A DNA stretch of 64,000 nucleotides from Treponema sp. (GCA_016286365.1 JAEESN010000001.1:310001-374000), one strand, 5' to 3'; numbered from the stretch's first letter, positions 1 to 8,380 are shown. Translations and numbers: made by a program. Notes: a model not told the origin generated them from the sequence alone.

Positions 1-402
1 GGAAAGCTTGTTCCGATCGGAGCTGCTAACGCACAGTACGCTGTAGTAGAAGATTACAACAGAGAACATCCTGATGCACAGATTGACCTTATTGCAGGTG
101 ACCAGTTTGGTGCTTCTGACGGTTACGTATGGGTAAACGAAGGACGTTACGATGCATTCTTCGACATCAAGCTTTCTTTCCAGAACAACGTATTAAAAGA
201 CGGTGCTCCATATGCAGAATACAAAGATAAGCTTACATACATTCCTTACAAGGGAATCCCAACATGGCCTATCTTCAACAACAAGAAACAGGAACTTGCT
301 GATGCATACGACAAAGCAATTGAAAAGCTCATTGCCGACGGAACAGTTTCCCGCCTTGCAATTGAATACTTTGGCGAAGATGTATCTGCTTTGCTTAAAT
401 AA
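1..402 (+). CDS. Amino-acid ABC transporter substrate-binding protein (C-terminal part)
   Basis: The 133 codons open from the window edge to TAA are the C-terminal lobe of a family 3 solute-binding protein, the periplasmic receptor of a polar amino-acid ABC importer. Visible family features are the segment QIDLIAGDQFGASDG, the lobe motif GRYDAFFD, and an ending in which an alpha-helical stretch (ADAYDKAIEKLIADGT) leads to a final helix ending EYFGEDVSALLK. The N-terminus and any signal peptide lie outside the window. Two permease genes and an ATPase gene follow on the same strand, and cysteine-metabolism genes follow those, so cystine is the likeliest substrate. That choice comes from context, not from binding residues. 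Confidence 0.88.
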   Translation, partial: GKLVPIGAANAQYAVVEDYNREHPDAQIDLIAGDQFGASDGYVWVNEGRYDAFFDIKLSFQNNVLKDGAPYAEYKDKLTYIPYKGIPTWPIFNNKKQELADAYDKAIEKLIADGTVSRLAIEYFGEDVSALLK

Positions 403-411
403 ATTATTGAC

Positions 412-440
412 GGGGACCTTTGATTAATTCAAAGAGCCCC
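412..440 (+). promoter_or_regulatory. Intergenic hairpin after the binding-protein gene
   Basis: GGGG (412-415) pairs with CCCC (437-440) and CTTTGA (418-423) with TCAAAG (429-434) around a 5-base loop. No T-run follows; the Shine-Dalgarno AAGGAGG of the permease gene follows directly. Hairpins at this place in ABC importer operons commonly protect the upstream binding-protein mRNA, giving more receptor than permease. That role is inferred here. Confidence 0.55.
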
Positions 441-453
441 AAGGAGGAAAGCC

Positions 454-1161
454 ATGGACAGACCTTTTTATCCGGAGAAAATAATTTCGATAATTCCAGA
501 GTTACTTCCATACCTTGGAGTTACTTTTGAAATCATGCTTGGAACAATTATAACAGGTCTTTTCCTTGGCTTTTTTCTTGCCAGGGGAAGACTTTCAAAA
601 AAGAAGGTACCACGGAAAATTGCGGACTTTATTGTAAATGCTTTCCGTTGTACTCCAGCTATCGTAATGCTGTTCGTAATCTTTTACGGCCTTCCAAATC
701 TTTTCTGGGCCATCTTTAAGATTGATATAAATGAATGGTCAAAAGGATTTTATGTAATCACCGCACTCGGACTTTTGTTCAGTGCAAGCGCATCGGAGAT
801 AATGCGTTCAAGCTATCTTGCCGTTCCAGCAGGACAGAGAGAAGCAGCACTTACTTCAGGACTTTCGGAGAGTCAGGCGTTTACAAGAATCATGCTTCCG
901 CAGGCGTTTTTAGTTTCCCTGCCGAATCTTGGTAACAGCGTAATTGCTTTACTAAAGGAAGGTTCCCTCGCCTTTACAATCGGACTTGTAGACGTAATGG
1001 GAAAAGGAAACCTTTTTATAAGCATGAATTTTGGTGCCTTTGCAGCAGAAACTTACATTGCACTGGCAATCATTTACTGGGTTCTGACAATTGTTATAGA
1101 ACAGATTTTTAAGTTTGCCGAAAAGAAATTTTCTAAAGGCAGAAAGGCAGTTTCTAAATAA
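454..1161 (+). CDS. Amino-acid (probably cystine) ABC transporter permease 1
   Basis: This is a 235-residue inner-membrane permease of the His/Glu/Gln family. It has hydrophobic segments near residues 17-43, 65-90, 100-120 and 185-220. The cytoplasmic EAA loop that docks on the ATPase is visible around residues 129-150 (EAALTSGL...RIMLPQA). The start is supported by AAGGAGG at 441-447. A second, different permease follows 14 bases later, so the channel is probably a heterodimer, as in the TcyL/TcyM arrangement of Bacillus cystine importers. Substrate assignment rests on the neighbouring cysteine genes; another polar amino acid is possible. Confidence 0.88.
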   Translation: MDRPFYPEKIISIIPELLPYLGVTFEIMLGTIITGLFLGFFLARGRLSKKKVPRKIADFIVNAFRCTPAIVMLFVIFYGLPNLFWAIFKIDINEWSKGFYVITALGLLFSASASEIMRSSYLAVPAGQREAALTSGLSESQAFTRIMLPQAFLVSLPNLGNSVIALLKEGSLAFTIGLVDVMGKGNLFISMNFGAFAAETYIALAIIYWVLTIVIEQIFKFAEKKFSKGRKAVSK

Positions 1162-1175
1162 CTGAAGGAGATAAT

Positions 1176-1919
1176 ATGTTTGATTTTGGATATCTTACAA
1201 GAACTTTTCTGCTTTTATGGAAGGCTGTTCCGACAACACTGATTATTACTGTTGTATCTCTTGCAATAGGAAGTGTTTTAGGATTTTTTATTGCACTTGC
1301 ACGTGTAAATAAAATAAAGGTTTTGAGCCAGCTAGGCAGGGCTTATGTTTCTGTTATAAGGGGAACACCGGTAGTACTTCAGATTTTAGTTGTTTATTCG
1401 ATTGTTCCGTCTCTTTTGAATGTAATGTTCAAAAATGCCGGAAGCGACATAAATATTTTCGAGATGAATCCTATTGTCTATGCCTTTGTTGTTTTTTCAC
1501 TCAACATGGCAGGAACTCTCTCGGAGGTTTTCCGTTCCGCTATCCTTACTGTAAACCAGGGACAGCTCGAAGCGGGATACACAAGCGGCTTAACCTTTGC
1601 ACAAACTTACAGAAGGATAATTATTCCTCAGGCTCTGACAGCAGCAATTCCAAACCTTTGTAATGCAACAGTCAACCTGATTAAAAATACATCACTTGCT
1701 TTTATGATGACAGTAAAAGACATTACTGCAGTAGCAAAAATTGAAGCATCGTACGGATATAATTACCTTGAATCATATCTTGATATATTTGTGATTTATG
1801 TAATTATCTGTTCGATTGTTCAGTTTTTGTTCAAGAAATGGGAGAAAAAGAGTTCTGTGTTCAAACATGGTGTCACAGAAGAAAAGAATGCAAAGCCCGT
1901 GGCGGCTGTTCTTAAATAG
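1176..1919 (+). CDS. Amino-acid (probably cystine) ABC transporter permease 2
   Basis: A 247-residue permease of the same family as the gene before it but clearly divergent, so this is a two-permease importer and not a recent duplication. The EAA loop is at about residues 131-152 (EAGYTSGL...RIIIPQA), with transmembrane segments before and after it. The C-terminal 25 residues are hydrophilic and lysine-rich. AAGGAG lies just upstream of the ATG. The protein should act in the inner membrane with its partner permease and the ATPase encoded 26 bases downstream. Confidence 0.88.
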   Translation: MFDFGYLTRTFLLLWKAVPTTLIITVVSLAIGSVLGFFIALARVNKIKVLSQLGRAYVSVIRGTPVVLQILVVYSIVPSLLNVMFKNAGSDINIFEMNPIVYAFVVFSLNMAGTLSEVFRSAILTVNQGQLEAGYTSGLTFAQTYRRIIIPQALTAAIPNLCNATVNLIKNTSLAFMMTVKDITAVAKIEASYGYNYLESYLDIFVIYVIICSIVQFLFKKWEKKSSVFKHGVTEEKNAKPVAAVLK

Positions 1920-1945
1920 CAAACCTTACTACAGGAGGAACAAAT

Positions 1946-2698
1946 ATGTTAAAGATAACTAACGTACATAAATCATTTGGTAAAAACGAAATATTAAAGG
2001 GTGTTAATCTTACAGTTCAGAAGGGTGATGTTATTGTAATTCTTGGACCTTCGGGCTCGGGAAAAACTACACTTCTTCGCACAATAGACTTTCTTGAAAC
2101 TGCAGACGAAGGAGAGCTCGAGTTTGACGAGATTAAAACTTCTCTAGCACACGCTCATAAAAACACAATCCTAAGCGTAAGAAGAAAAACAGGCTTTGTT
2201 TATCAGAACTATAATCTTTTTGCAAATAAAACTGCTCTCGAAAACGTAATGGAAGGACTTGTTACTGCAAGAAAGGTTCCAAAGGACAAGGCAAAAGAGA
2301 TTGCAGAAAATGCGCTTAAAAAAGTCGGCTTACTCGACAGAAAGGATTTTTATCCTTCTCAGCTTTCGGGTGGACAGCAGCAGAGAGTCGGTATAGCACG
2401 TGCGGTTGCAACTAATCCTGATGTAATCTTATTTGATGAACCTACCAGTGCTCTTGATCCTGAGCTTGTTGGAGAAGTTCTGGGAGTAATCAAAGAGCTT
2501 GCAAAAGAAGGCACAACTATGATTGTCGTTACCCACGAAATGAGCTTTGCAGAAGAGGTTGCTTCGCAGGTTGTATTCATGGATGGCGGTGTAATTGTTG
2601 AACAGGGAACAAGCAGAGAAATCTTTAATCATCCTAAAGAAGAAAGAACAAAGCAGTTCCTGCAGAGAATCCTGAACCGTGTTGAATATGTAATTTAA
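1946..2698 (+). CDS. Amino-acid ABC transporter ATP-binding protein
   Basis: A 250-residue ATPase of the GlnQ/TcyN type that powers the importer. Walker A is GPSGSGKTT (residues 34-42), the Q-loop is FVYQNYNLF, the signature is LSGGQQQR, Walker B with the D-loop is [14 protein letters not shown], and the H-loop is [13 protein letters not shown]. The GQQQR signature and length are typical of polar amino-acid importers. The start is preceded by AGGAGG. It is the last transporter gene; a 59-base gap separates it from the lyase gene, with no terminator that I can see, so read-through into the metabolic genes is likely. Confidence 0.92.
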   Translation: MLKITNVHKSFGKNEILKGVNLTVQKGDVIVILGPSGSGKTTLLRTIDFLETADEGELEFDEIKTSLAHAHKNTILSVRRKTGFVYQNYNLFANKTALENVMEGLVTARKVPKDKAKEIAENALKKVGLLDRKDFYPSQLSGGQQQRVGIARAVATNPDVILFDEPTSALDPELVGEVLGVIKELAKEGTTMIVVTHEMSFAEEVASQVVFMDGGVIVEQGTSREIFNHPKEERTKQFLQRILNRVEYVI

Positions 2699-2757
2699 GC
2701 TTTCACACGGGTTTTGAATCAGGATTTAGACTTAAGCTTTACTTCAAGGAGTTTTAA

Positions 2758-3921
2758 ATGAGTATTTCGATTCAGACAAAATGCCTACATATAGAAAAAG
2801 AAGATAATGGAGACGGTCCCTGTCATTTTGGTGCAGTAAGTTTTCCAATCTATCAGACAGCGACATTTGCACATCCTGGAGCCGGGGAAAGTACAGGATT
2901 TGATTATTCAAGATTACAGAACCCTACAAGAGAACATCTTGAAAAAATAGTGTGTAATCTTGAAAGCGGAATTGATGCACTCGCCCTTTCGAGCGGTATG
3001 GCGGCAATCTCCCTTGTGTTTGAACTTTTTTCTCCGGGAGATGAAATAATAGCTGAAAGCGATTTGTACGGCGGGTCAATCAGACTTTTTGATAACGTTT
3101 CAAAGAAAAACGGTGTAAAGATTATTTCAAAAGAAATATCCCGAACAAGTGCCGGCGAGCTTGAAAAGTCAATCACCTCTTCTACCCGCGCAATCTACAT
3201 AGAAACTCCGACAAACCCGATGATGAACATCACCGACATAAAATCCCTTGCAGAAATCACAAAGAAACACAATCTTCTTTTGATTGTAGATAACACCTTT
3301 ATGTCGCCTTATTTCCAGAATCCGCTTTTACTTGGTGCAGACATTGTAATTCATTCAGGAACAAAATATCTTAGCGGACACAACGACACTCTTTCGGGCT
3401 TTGTTGTAACTAACCGCGGGGACATAAAAGAAAAATTACGCTTCCTCATAAAAACAACAGGGGCAGGCCTTTCTCCTTTTGACAGCTGGCTCACTTTACG
3501 CGGAATTAAAACCCTTGCCGTAAGAATGGAAAAAGCGCAGAGTAATGCCATAAAAATTGTTGAGTATCTTAAAAAAAATCCTCACATTAAAAAGGTGATT
3601 TACCCTGGTCTTAAGGAACATCCAGGATACGAAATCCAGAAAAAACAGGCTCGTGGGACTGGCTGCATGATTACATTCCAGACTGATTCAAAGGAAACTA
3701 CACTTTCCATTTTGAACAAGGTCCGCCTTATTCAGTTTGCAGAAAGTCTTGGAGGCGTAGAAAGCCTTATCACCTACCCTGTTACACAAACTCATGCCGA
3801 TGTACCCGAAGTTATAAGACTTAAAAACGGAATAACAGATACAACCTTGCGTCTTTCGGTTGGAATAGAAGATGCGGATGACCTTATAAACGATTTGAGT
3901 CAGGCTTTACAGGCAGATTAA
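2758..3921 (+). CDS. Trans-sulfuration PLP enzyme (cystathionine lyase/synthase family)
   Basis: A 387-residue Cys/Met-metabolism PLP enzyme of fold type I. The PLP lysine is K203 in HSGTKYLSGHND. D178 (VDNTF) should pair with the pyridine nitrogen, Y50/R52 (YSRLQNPT) come from the neighbouring subunit and bind phosphate, and SSGMAA is at 78-83. Family members cleave or form cystathionine or release thiols from methionine or homocysteine; cystathionine beta- or gamma-lyase is the best guess, but the specificity cannot be read by eye. SD AAGGAG precedes the ATG. It lies between the presumed cystine importer and a second, unrelated C-S lyase, suggesting a role in breaking down or recycling sulfur amino acids. 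Confidence 0.85.
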   Translation: MSISIQTKCLHIEKEDNGDGPCHFGAVSFPIYQTATFAHPGAGESTGFDYSRLQNPTREHLEKIVCNLESGIDALALSSGMAAISLVFELFSPGDEIIAESDLYGGSIRLFDNVSKKNGVKIISKEISRTSAGELEKSITSSTRAIYIETPTNPMMNITDIKSLAEITKKHNLLLIVDNTFMSPYFQNPLLLGADIVIHSGTKYLSGHNDTLSGFVVTNRGDIKEKLRFLIKTTGAGLSPFDSWLTLRGIKTLAVRMEKAQSNAIKIVEYLKKNPHIKKVIYPGLKEHPGYEIQKKQARGTGCMITFQTDSKETTLSILNKVRLIQFAESLGGVESLITYPVTQTHADVPEVIRLKNGITDTTLRLSVGIEDADDLINDLSQALQAD

Positions 3922-3938
3922 AGCCGGGAGGAGTTTTT

Positions 3939-5108
3939 ATGAACTTTAATAAAATTACTGACAGAAAAAATACATTTGCTATTAAATTCGATTTAGCAGC
4001 GGACAGAAATAAACCTCTTGATGCGATTCCTCTCTGGGTTGCCGATATGGATTTTCCTACCGCGCCTTGCATTCTTAAAGCGCTTAAAAAAGCTTCTTTA
4101 CATGGAATCTTCGGATACAGCCGCCCGGACAACCGCTACTACGAGGCTGTAAAAAAATGGTTTTTAAAACGCCATAATTTTGAACTTCAGAAAGAATGGA
4201 TAGTTAATACTCCCGGTGTTGTTTTTGCAATTGCCGCTGCAATCCGCGCGTTTACAAAAGAAGGAGACGGAGTTTTAATCCAGAAGCCTGTTTACTATCC
4301 GTTTTTCAATACTATTAGAGAATTAAACCGTCGCGTTGTAAACAGCCCTCTTATCCTCAAAGACGGCCGCTACAGAATGAATTTTACAGATTTTGAAAAA
4401 AAGATAACAGACGAAAACGTAAAGCTCTTTATTTTATGCTCCCCTCATAATCCCGGAGGACGAGTTTGGGAAAAAGAAGAGCTTTTAAAAATAAACGAAA
4501 TCTGTATAAGGCACGATGTACTTGTAGTTTCAGATGAGATTCATTCTGACATCACTTTCGGCGACAATAAACACACAGTATATGCCTCTTTATCCGAACA
4601 GGCATCGCTCAATTCAATCATCTGTACTTCTCCAAGTAAAACTTTTAATCTTGCAGGCTTACAGTTTTCTAACATCATAATCAAAAACCCAAAGCTCAGA
4701 TCAAAAATCAGACAAGAAATTTCGTGCGCTGGTTACGATGAACCAAATCTCATGGGAATTGTAGCTGCAACCAGTGCATACAGCGAAGGAGAAAAATGGT
4801 TTGAAAAGGCAAAGACTTATATTCAGGAAAATATAGAATTTACTCAAAAATATATAAGCGAACATAATAATAAAATAAAAGTAATTAAACTCGAAGGAAC
4901 CTATCTTTTGTGGCTTGATTTTAATGCCTTTAATTTAACAGATGCAGAAATAGACAATCGTATATTAAACGTTGCAAAAGTGTGGCTCGACGGGGGCTCT
5001 ATGTTTGGAAGCGAAGGAGAAAAGTTTCAGAGAATTAACTGCGCTACCCCACGCCGCCTCCTAAAAAAAGCACTTGAACAGATTTGTAATGCTTTCTTAA
5101 ATGATTAA
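3939..5108 (+). CDS. MalY/PatB-type C-S lyase, cystalysin-like
   Basis: A 389-residue class I/II aminotransferase-fold lyase. The PLP lysine is K234 in SPSKTFNLAG, with SDEIHSDI at 198-205 and NPGGRVW at 171-177. The start PLWVADMDFP is the hallmark of the MalY/PatB/cystalysin branch. These enzymes release sulfide, ammonia and pyruvate from cysteine or cystathionine; the Treponema denticola member, cystalysin, makes H2S and is haemolytic. Length and motif order match that branch. The ATG follows GGGAGG by 8 bases and the gene starts 17 bases after the previous stop, so the two lyases are co-transcribed. Whether this protein is haemolytic cannot be judged from sequence. Confidence 0.85.
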   Translation: MNFNKITDRKNTFAIKFDLAADRNKPLDAIPLWVADMDFPTAPCILKALKKASLHGIFGYSRPDNRYYEAVKKWFLKRHNFELQKEWIVNTPGVVFAIAAAIRAFTKEGDGVLIQKPVYYPFFNTIRELNRRVVNSPLILKDGRYRMNFTDFEKKITDENVKLFILCSPHNPGGRVWEKEELLKINEICIRHDVLVVSDEIHSDITFGDNKHTVYASLSEQASLNSIICTSPSKTFNLAGLQFSNIIIKNPKLRSKIRQEISCAGYDEPNLMGIVAATSAYSEGEKWFEKAKTYIQENIEFTQKYISEHNNKIKVIKLEGTYLLWLDFNAFNLTDAEIDNRILNVAKVWLDGGSMFGSEGEKFQRINCATPRRLLKKALEQICNAFLND

Positions 5109-5121
5109 ATTTTTTTTGCAA

Positions 5122-5185
5122 TTACCTATTGACATAATAGGTAAATAAGGTTATATTAATATTAAATCCTACTTGTTTAGTAGGA
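5122..5185 (+). promoter_or_regulatory. Two matching palindromic operators at the cysK promoter
   Basis: Operator 1 (5124-5142) and operator 2 (5167-5185) share the pattern WCCTA-N9-TAGGW (W = A or T). Operator 1 has 9-base perfect arms (TTACCTATT/AATAGGTAA) and covers the -35 box. Operator 2 has arms TCCTAC/GTAGGA just after the -10 box. Their centres are 43 bases apart, about four DNA turns. The Rrf2-family regulator encoded two genes downstream is the obvious binder; this is inferred. Confidence 0.7.
5129..5157 (+). promoter_or_regulatory. cysK promoter
   Basis: TTGACA (5129-5134), a 17-base spacer and TATATT (5152-5157): a near-consensus housekeeping promoter. Transcription would start near 5164, about 50 bases before the cysK ATG. 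It lies inside the operator pair, so it should be repressible. Confidence 0.8.
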
Positions 5186-5213
5186 ATTAATCACAAAAAA
5201 TCAGGAGAAAATT

Positions 5214-6152
5214 ATGGCAGATATTAAACAGAGTTCACTCGAATTAATCGGAAAAACACCGCTTTTACAGTTAAACAATTATTCAAAAAAAGCTGGAATT
5301 AAAGATGCAGTTATTCTTGCAAAGCTTGAATATCTTAATCCTGCAGGAAGCGTAAAAGACAGAATCGCTTTAGCAATGATCGAAGATGCAGAGAAAAAAG
5401 GTTTACTTAAACCTGGTGCTACAATCATCGAACCAACGTCCGGAAACACAGGAATTGGTCTTGCCGCTGTTGCTGCTGCAAAAGGTTATCATGCTATTCT
5501 TACCCTTCCAGACACCATGAGTGTTGAACGCCGTAATCTTCTTAAAGCATACGGAGCAGAAATTGTACTTACAGAAGGTGCAAAAGGAATGAAGGGAGCA
5601 ATCGCAAAAGCAGAAGAATTACACGCTGCTACACCTGGAAGCTTTATTCCTGGTCAGTTTATAAACCCTGCAAACCCTGCAATCCATAAAAAAACAACAG
5701 GTCCTGAAATCTGGGATCAGACTGGCGGAAAAGTTGATTACTTTGTTGCCGGTGTTGGAACTGGTGGTACATTGACTGGTGTTGGCGAATATCTTAAAGA
5801 AAAAAATCCTGGAGTAAAAATTGTTGCGGTTGAACCTGCTTCAAGCCCTGTTCTTTCCAAGGGAACTCCTGGCGCACATAAAATTCAGGGAATCGGAGCC
5901 GGCTTTGTACCTGATGTTTTGAATACAAAGATTTATGACGAAATCATCCCTGTAGAAAATGATGATGCTTTTGAAGAAGGCCGTGCATTTGCTACAAGCG
6001 AAGGAATCTTAGTTGGTATCTCAAGTGGTGCAGCACTTAAAGCCGCAAACGTTCTTGCAAAAAGACCTGAAAACAAAGGAAAAACAATTGTAGTTCTTCT
6101 TCCTGATTCAGGCGACCGTTATCTGAGTACTGCATTATTTTCAAGTAACTAA
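5214..6152 (+). CDS. cysK: Cysteine synthase A (O-acetylserine sulfhydrylase)
   Basis: A 312-residue PLP enzyme that makes cysteine from O-acetylserine and sulfide. The PLP lysine is K48 in NPAGSVKDR, the substrate loop is PTSGNTG, the glycine-rich phosphate site is [10 protein letters not shown], and GISSGAA lies near the C-terminus. Length is typical of CysK. AGGAGA precedes the ATG. The gene has its own promoter with two palindromes and is followed after 2 bases by an Rrf2-type regulator. In Firmicutes CysK forms a complex with the Rrf2 repressor CymR and signals cysteine status, so the adjacency suggests the same sensing pair here (inference). Confidence 0.95.
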   Translation: MADIKQSSLELIGKTPLLQLNNYSKKAGIKDAVILAKLEYLNPAGSVKDRIALAMIEDAEKKGLLKPGATIIEPTSGNTGIGLAAVAAAKGYHAILTLPDTMSVERRNLLKAYGAEIVLTEGAKGMKGAIAKAEELHAATPGSFIPGQFINPANPAIHKKTTGPEIWDQTGGKVDYFVAGVGTGGTLTGVGEYLKEKNPGVKIVAVEPASSPVLSKGTPGAHKIQGIGAGFVPDVLNTKIYDEIIPVENDDAFEEGRAFATSEGILVGISSGAALKAANVLAKRPENKGKTIVVLLPDSGDRYLSTALFSSN

Positions 6153-6154
6153 AG

Positions 6155-6580
6155 ATGTATAAGATTTCTACCCGCGGACAATATGCACTTTTGATTATGG
6201 AAGACCTTGCGATGGGACAGGAGGATAAATTTATCCCTCTTAAAACCTTGTCGCACAGAAGAAATCTTTCTGTAAAATATCTTGAGCAGCTTTTAATACA
6301 TTTAAGCAAAGCTGGTCTTGTAATCGGTTCAAGGGGAATAAATGGCGGATATAAACTTTCCAAAAAAGCAGATCAATACACGGCAGGAGAAATCTTACGT
6401 GTGATGGAAGGAGAACTCTGCCCTATGACTTCTTTCGAAAATAACACGGTTATGTCGGAAGGTAGCCGTTCATTCTGGAAGGAATTTGAAGCTGTAATCA
6501 ATAATTATGTTGATTCGGTTAAACTGAGTGAACTGATTAAAAAGAATAAGGATTTTGTGGGATACGATTATTACATCTAA
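6155..6580 (+). CDS. Rrf2-family regulator, CymR-like
   Basis: A 141-residue Rrf2 winged-helix repressor. The N-terminus MYKISTRGQYALLIM, the recognition region RRNLSVKYLEQLLIHLSKAG and the wing SRGINGGYKLSK are canonical. Only one cysteine (ELCPM) is present, so the three-cysteine Fe-S site of IscR is missing; this favours a CymR-like cysteine-metabolism regulator. It is cotranscribed with cysK, and the two palindromes ahead of cysK would make it autoregulated. Its target set cannot be defined from this window; the transporter and lyase genes upstream are natural candidates. Confidence 0.85.
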   Translation: MYKISTRGQYALLIMEDLAMGQEDKFIPLKTLSHRRNLSVKYLEQLLIHLSKAGLVIGSRGINGGYKLSKKADQYTAGEILRVMEGELCPMTSFENNTVMSEGSRSFWKEFEAVINNYVDSVKLSELIKKNKDFVGYDYYI

Positions 6581-6644
6581 AAACATCCGTAGATTGATTT
6601 AATATAATTAATCCCAAAAAGTTTTTGGAAAATAACACTATATC

Positions 6645-6673
6645 TTCACATAAAATATTAAAAGTGATATATT
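6645..6673 (+). promoter_or_regulatory. Promoter upstream of the carB half-gene
   Basis: TTCACA (6645-6650), a 17-base spacer and TATATT (6668-6673). Transcription would begin near 6680, so an intrinsic terminator (6690-6726) would be met immediately, which is the arrangement of an attenuated leader. Confidence 0.6.
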
Positions 6674-6689
6674 GTTTAAGGATACGGTC

Positions 6690-6726
6690 AATGGCGACTC
6701 TTTTGATGGGGTCGCTGTTTTTTTTT
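6690..6726 (+). terminator. Intrinsic terminator in the carB leader (possible attenuator)
   Basis: A stem of about 12 base pairs (6690-6701 with 6708-6719, including several G-T pairs around a core GCGAC/GTCGC) is followed by nine T. The next gene starts only 36 bases later. The region GGTC-AATGGC-GACT (6686-6699) can form an alternative small hairpin with a six-base loop having A at position 1 and G at position 4, overlapping the 5' arm of the terminator; this resembles one half of an ANTAR-protein binding site. A 32-codon ORF (6691-6789) also crosses the terminator. Attenuation is inferred. Confidence 0.6.
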
Positions 6727-6761
6727 AAATATCAGGCTGTTTCTGTTATAAAGGTTTTAAT

Positions 6762-8345
6762 ATGGGTGATAATACAATTGTTGTTTTAGGCTCGGGTCCT
6801 ATCCGTATAGGACAGGGAATTGAATTCGACTATGCAAGCGTTCAGTGTGTAAATGCATTAAAAAAACTGGGCTATAAGGTTAGCATCATTAATAATAACC
6901 CGGAAACTGTAAGTACCGATTTTGATACTGCAGACCGTCTTTATTTTGAACCCCTTACCCCGCCAGATGTAATGAATGTTTTAGCTGTAGAAAAACCTGT
7001 TGGTGTTGTTGTCGCTTTCGGTGGCGGAACTGCAATCAAGCTTGCCAAATATCTTGATAGTCAGGGTGTAAAAATCCTTGGAACTTCTGCTGATGCAATT
7101 GACCTTGCAGAAGACCGCGAAAGATTCGAAGAACTTTGCGACAAATTAAATATCAAACGCCCTAAAGGATTAACAGTATTTACAGAAGCCCAAGCGCTCG
7201 AAGCTGCAGCAAGAATCACTTATCCTGTTTTGATGCGTCCAAGTTATGTTTTAGGCGGTCAGAACATGATTATTGCACGTAACAATGCTGATGTAAAAGA
7301 ATACATGAAAATCATCCTTCGTGCCGGAATTGAAAACCCTGTCTTAATCGACAAATACATGGAAGGTAAAGAACTCGAAGTTGATTGTATCTGCGACGGA
7401 GAAGATGTTTTAATTCCTGGAATCATGGAACACATCGAAAGAACAGGTATTCATTCGGGAGATTCAATCGCAGTTTACCCTGGCCAGTTTGATGATGATA
7501 TCGAACAGAAAATAATCCGTCAGTCTACAGACCTGGCACTCGCTCTTGGAACAAAAGGGCTTGTAAATATCCAGTATTTAATCTACCAGGATGATTTATA
7601 TATCATCGAAGCAAATCCACGTTCAAGCCGTACTGTTCCTTATCTTAGTAAGGTAAGCGGCGTTCCTATGATTGATCTTGCAACAAGAGCAATGCTTGGT
7701 GAAAAAGTCCGCGACATGGGTTATGGAACAGGTCTTTACAGAAAGCCTGATTATTTTGCAGTAAAAGTTCCTGTATTCAGCTTTGAAAAACTCATGGATG
7801 TAGATACACACCTTGGACCAGAAATGAAGTCTACAGGTGAAGTTCTTGGTATTGCAACAACAAGAGAAGAAGCTATCTTTAAGGGAATGGCAGCTGCAGG
7901 CTTAAAAATAATCAGACCGGAAGAAAATAAAGAAAACACAGGAATCCTTTTTTCTGTAAGAGAATCAGATTTACCTGAGCTCCCTGCCCTTGCTCAAAAA
8001 TATTATAATCTTGGCTTCAGTCTTTACGCTACAACGGGAAATGCAGCAACAATCGAACGAAGTGGTATGCCTGTAACACATATTGCAAAAGTTCACGAAA
8101 ATTACAACGAAAACGTAATGACACTCCTCGAAAGCGGAAAGATTGCATATGTAATTTCTACATCAGCTAAAGGAAGAGATCCAGTTGCAGAAAGTGTAAA
8201 ACTCCGTCGTTTAGCCGTTGAACGCGACATTGACTGCTTTACATCTATTGATACAGCCAATGCTTTTGCAGATTGTCTTACTTCGGATTATACGCTTGAT
8301 AACACGAGCCTTATAGATATAAATCACTTGACATGGAATAAATGA
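6762..8345 (+). CDS. carB: Carbamoyl-phosphate synthase large chain, C-terminal half only
   Basis: These 527 residues match only the second half of CarB, which normally has about 1070. The start VVLGSGPIRIGQGIEFDY is the entry to the carbamoyl-phosphate (second ATP-grasp) domain; NPETVSTDFDTADRLYF, EIEANPRSSR-like IIEANPRSSRTVPY and other ATP-grasp elements follow. From about residue 405 there is an MGS-like allosteric domain (SLYATTGNAATIERSG, STSAKGRDP). AAAGG lies 7 bases before the ATG, so this is a designed start and not a decayed gene. No N-terminal half or carA is in the window. The missing half is either elsewhere, as in organisms with split carB, or this half works alone. It makes pyrimidine or arginine precursor. 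Confidence 0.9.
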   Translation: MGDNTIVVLGSGPIRIGQGIEFDYASVQCVNALKKLGYKVSIINNNPETVSTDFDTADRLYFEPLTPPDVMNVLAVEKPVGVVVAFGGGTAIKLAKYLDSQGVKILGTSADAIDLAEDRERFEELCDKLNIKRPKGLTVFTEAQALEAAARITYPVLMRPSYVLGGQNMIIARNNADVKEYMKIILRAGIENPVLIDKYMEGKELEVDCICDGEDVLIPGIMEHIERTGIHSGDSIAVYPGQFDDDIEQKIIRQSTDLALALGTKGLVNIQYLIYQDDLYIIEANPRSSRTVPYLSKVSGVPMIDLATRAMLGEKVRDMGYGTGLYRKPDYFAVKVPVFSFEKLMDVDTHLGPEMKSTGEVLGIATTREEAIFKGMAAAGLKIIRPEENKENTGILFSVRESDLPELPALAQKYYNLGFSLYATTGNAATIERSGMPVTHIAKVHENYNENVMTLLESGKIAYVISTSAKGRDPVAESVKLRRLAVERDIDCFTSIDTANAFADCLTSDYTLDNTSLIDINHLTWNK

Positions 8346-8380
8346 TTATTTAAAATAAAATAATTGAACAAAGACGTTCA
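8336..8380 (+). promoter_or_regulatory. Candidate dual-hexaloop ANTAR RNA before pyrG
   Basis: Hairpin P1 is GAATA (8336-8340), loop AATGAT (8341-8346), TATTT (8347-8351). Hairpin P2 is TGAAC (8365-8369... pairing stem 8365-8369), loop AAAGAC (8370-8375), GTTCA (8376-8380). Both loops are six bases with A at position 1 and G at position 4, the two conserved positions of ANTAR antiterminator targets. P2 uses bases of the 5' arm of the terminator at 8370-8431, so the two structures exclude each other. An ANTAR protein is encoded at 11273-11839. P1 spans the carB stop codon. A promoter-like TTGACA-17-TAAAAT (8328-8356) overlaps P1; transcripts from it would lack P1. Confidence 0.6.

Noticed and set aside
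2699-2757. Possible T-box or S-box leader before the trans-sulfuration gene
   Set aside because: The 59-base gap is too short and has no conserved T-box or SAM-riboswitch words.
8328-8356. TTGACA-17-TAAAAT as the main pyrG promoter
   Set aside because: It scores well, but transcripts from it would lack hairpin P1 of the proposed ANTAR site; kept only as an alternative because the genome is AT-rich and such boxes arise by chance.
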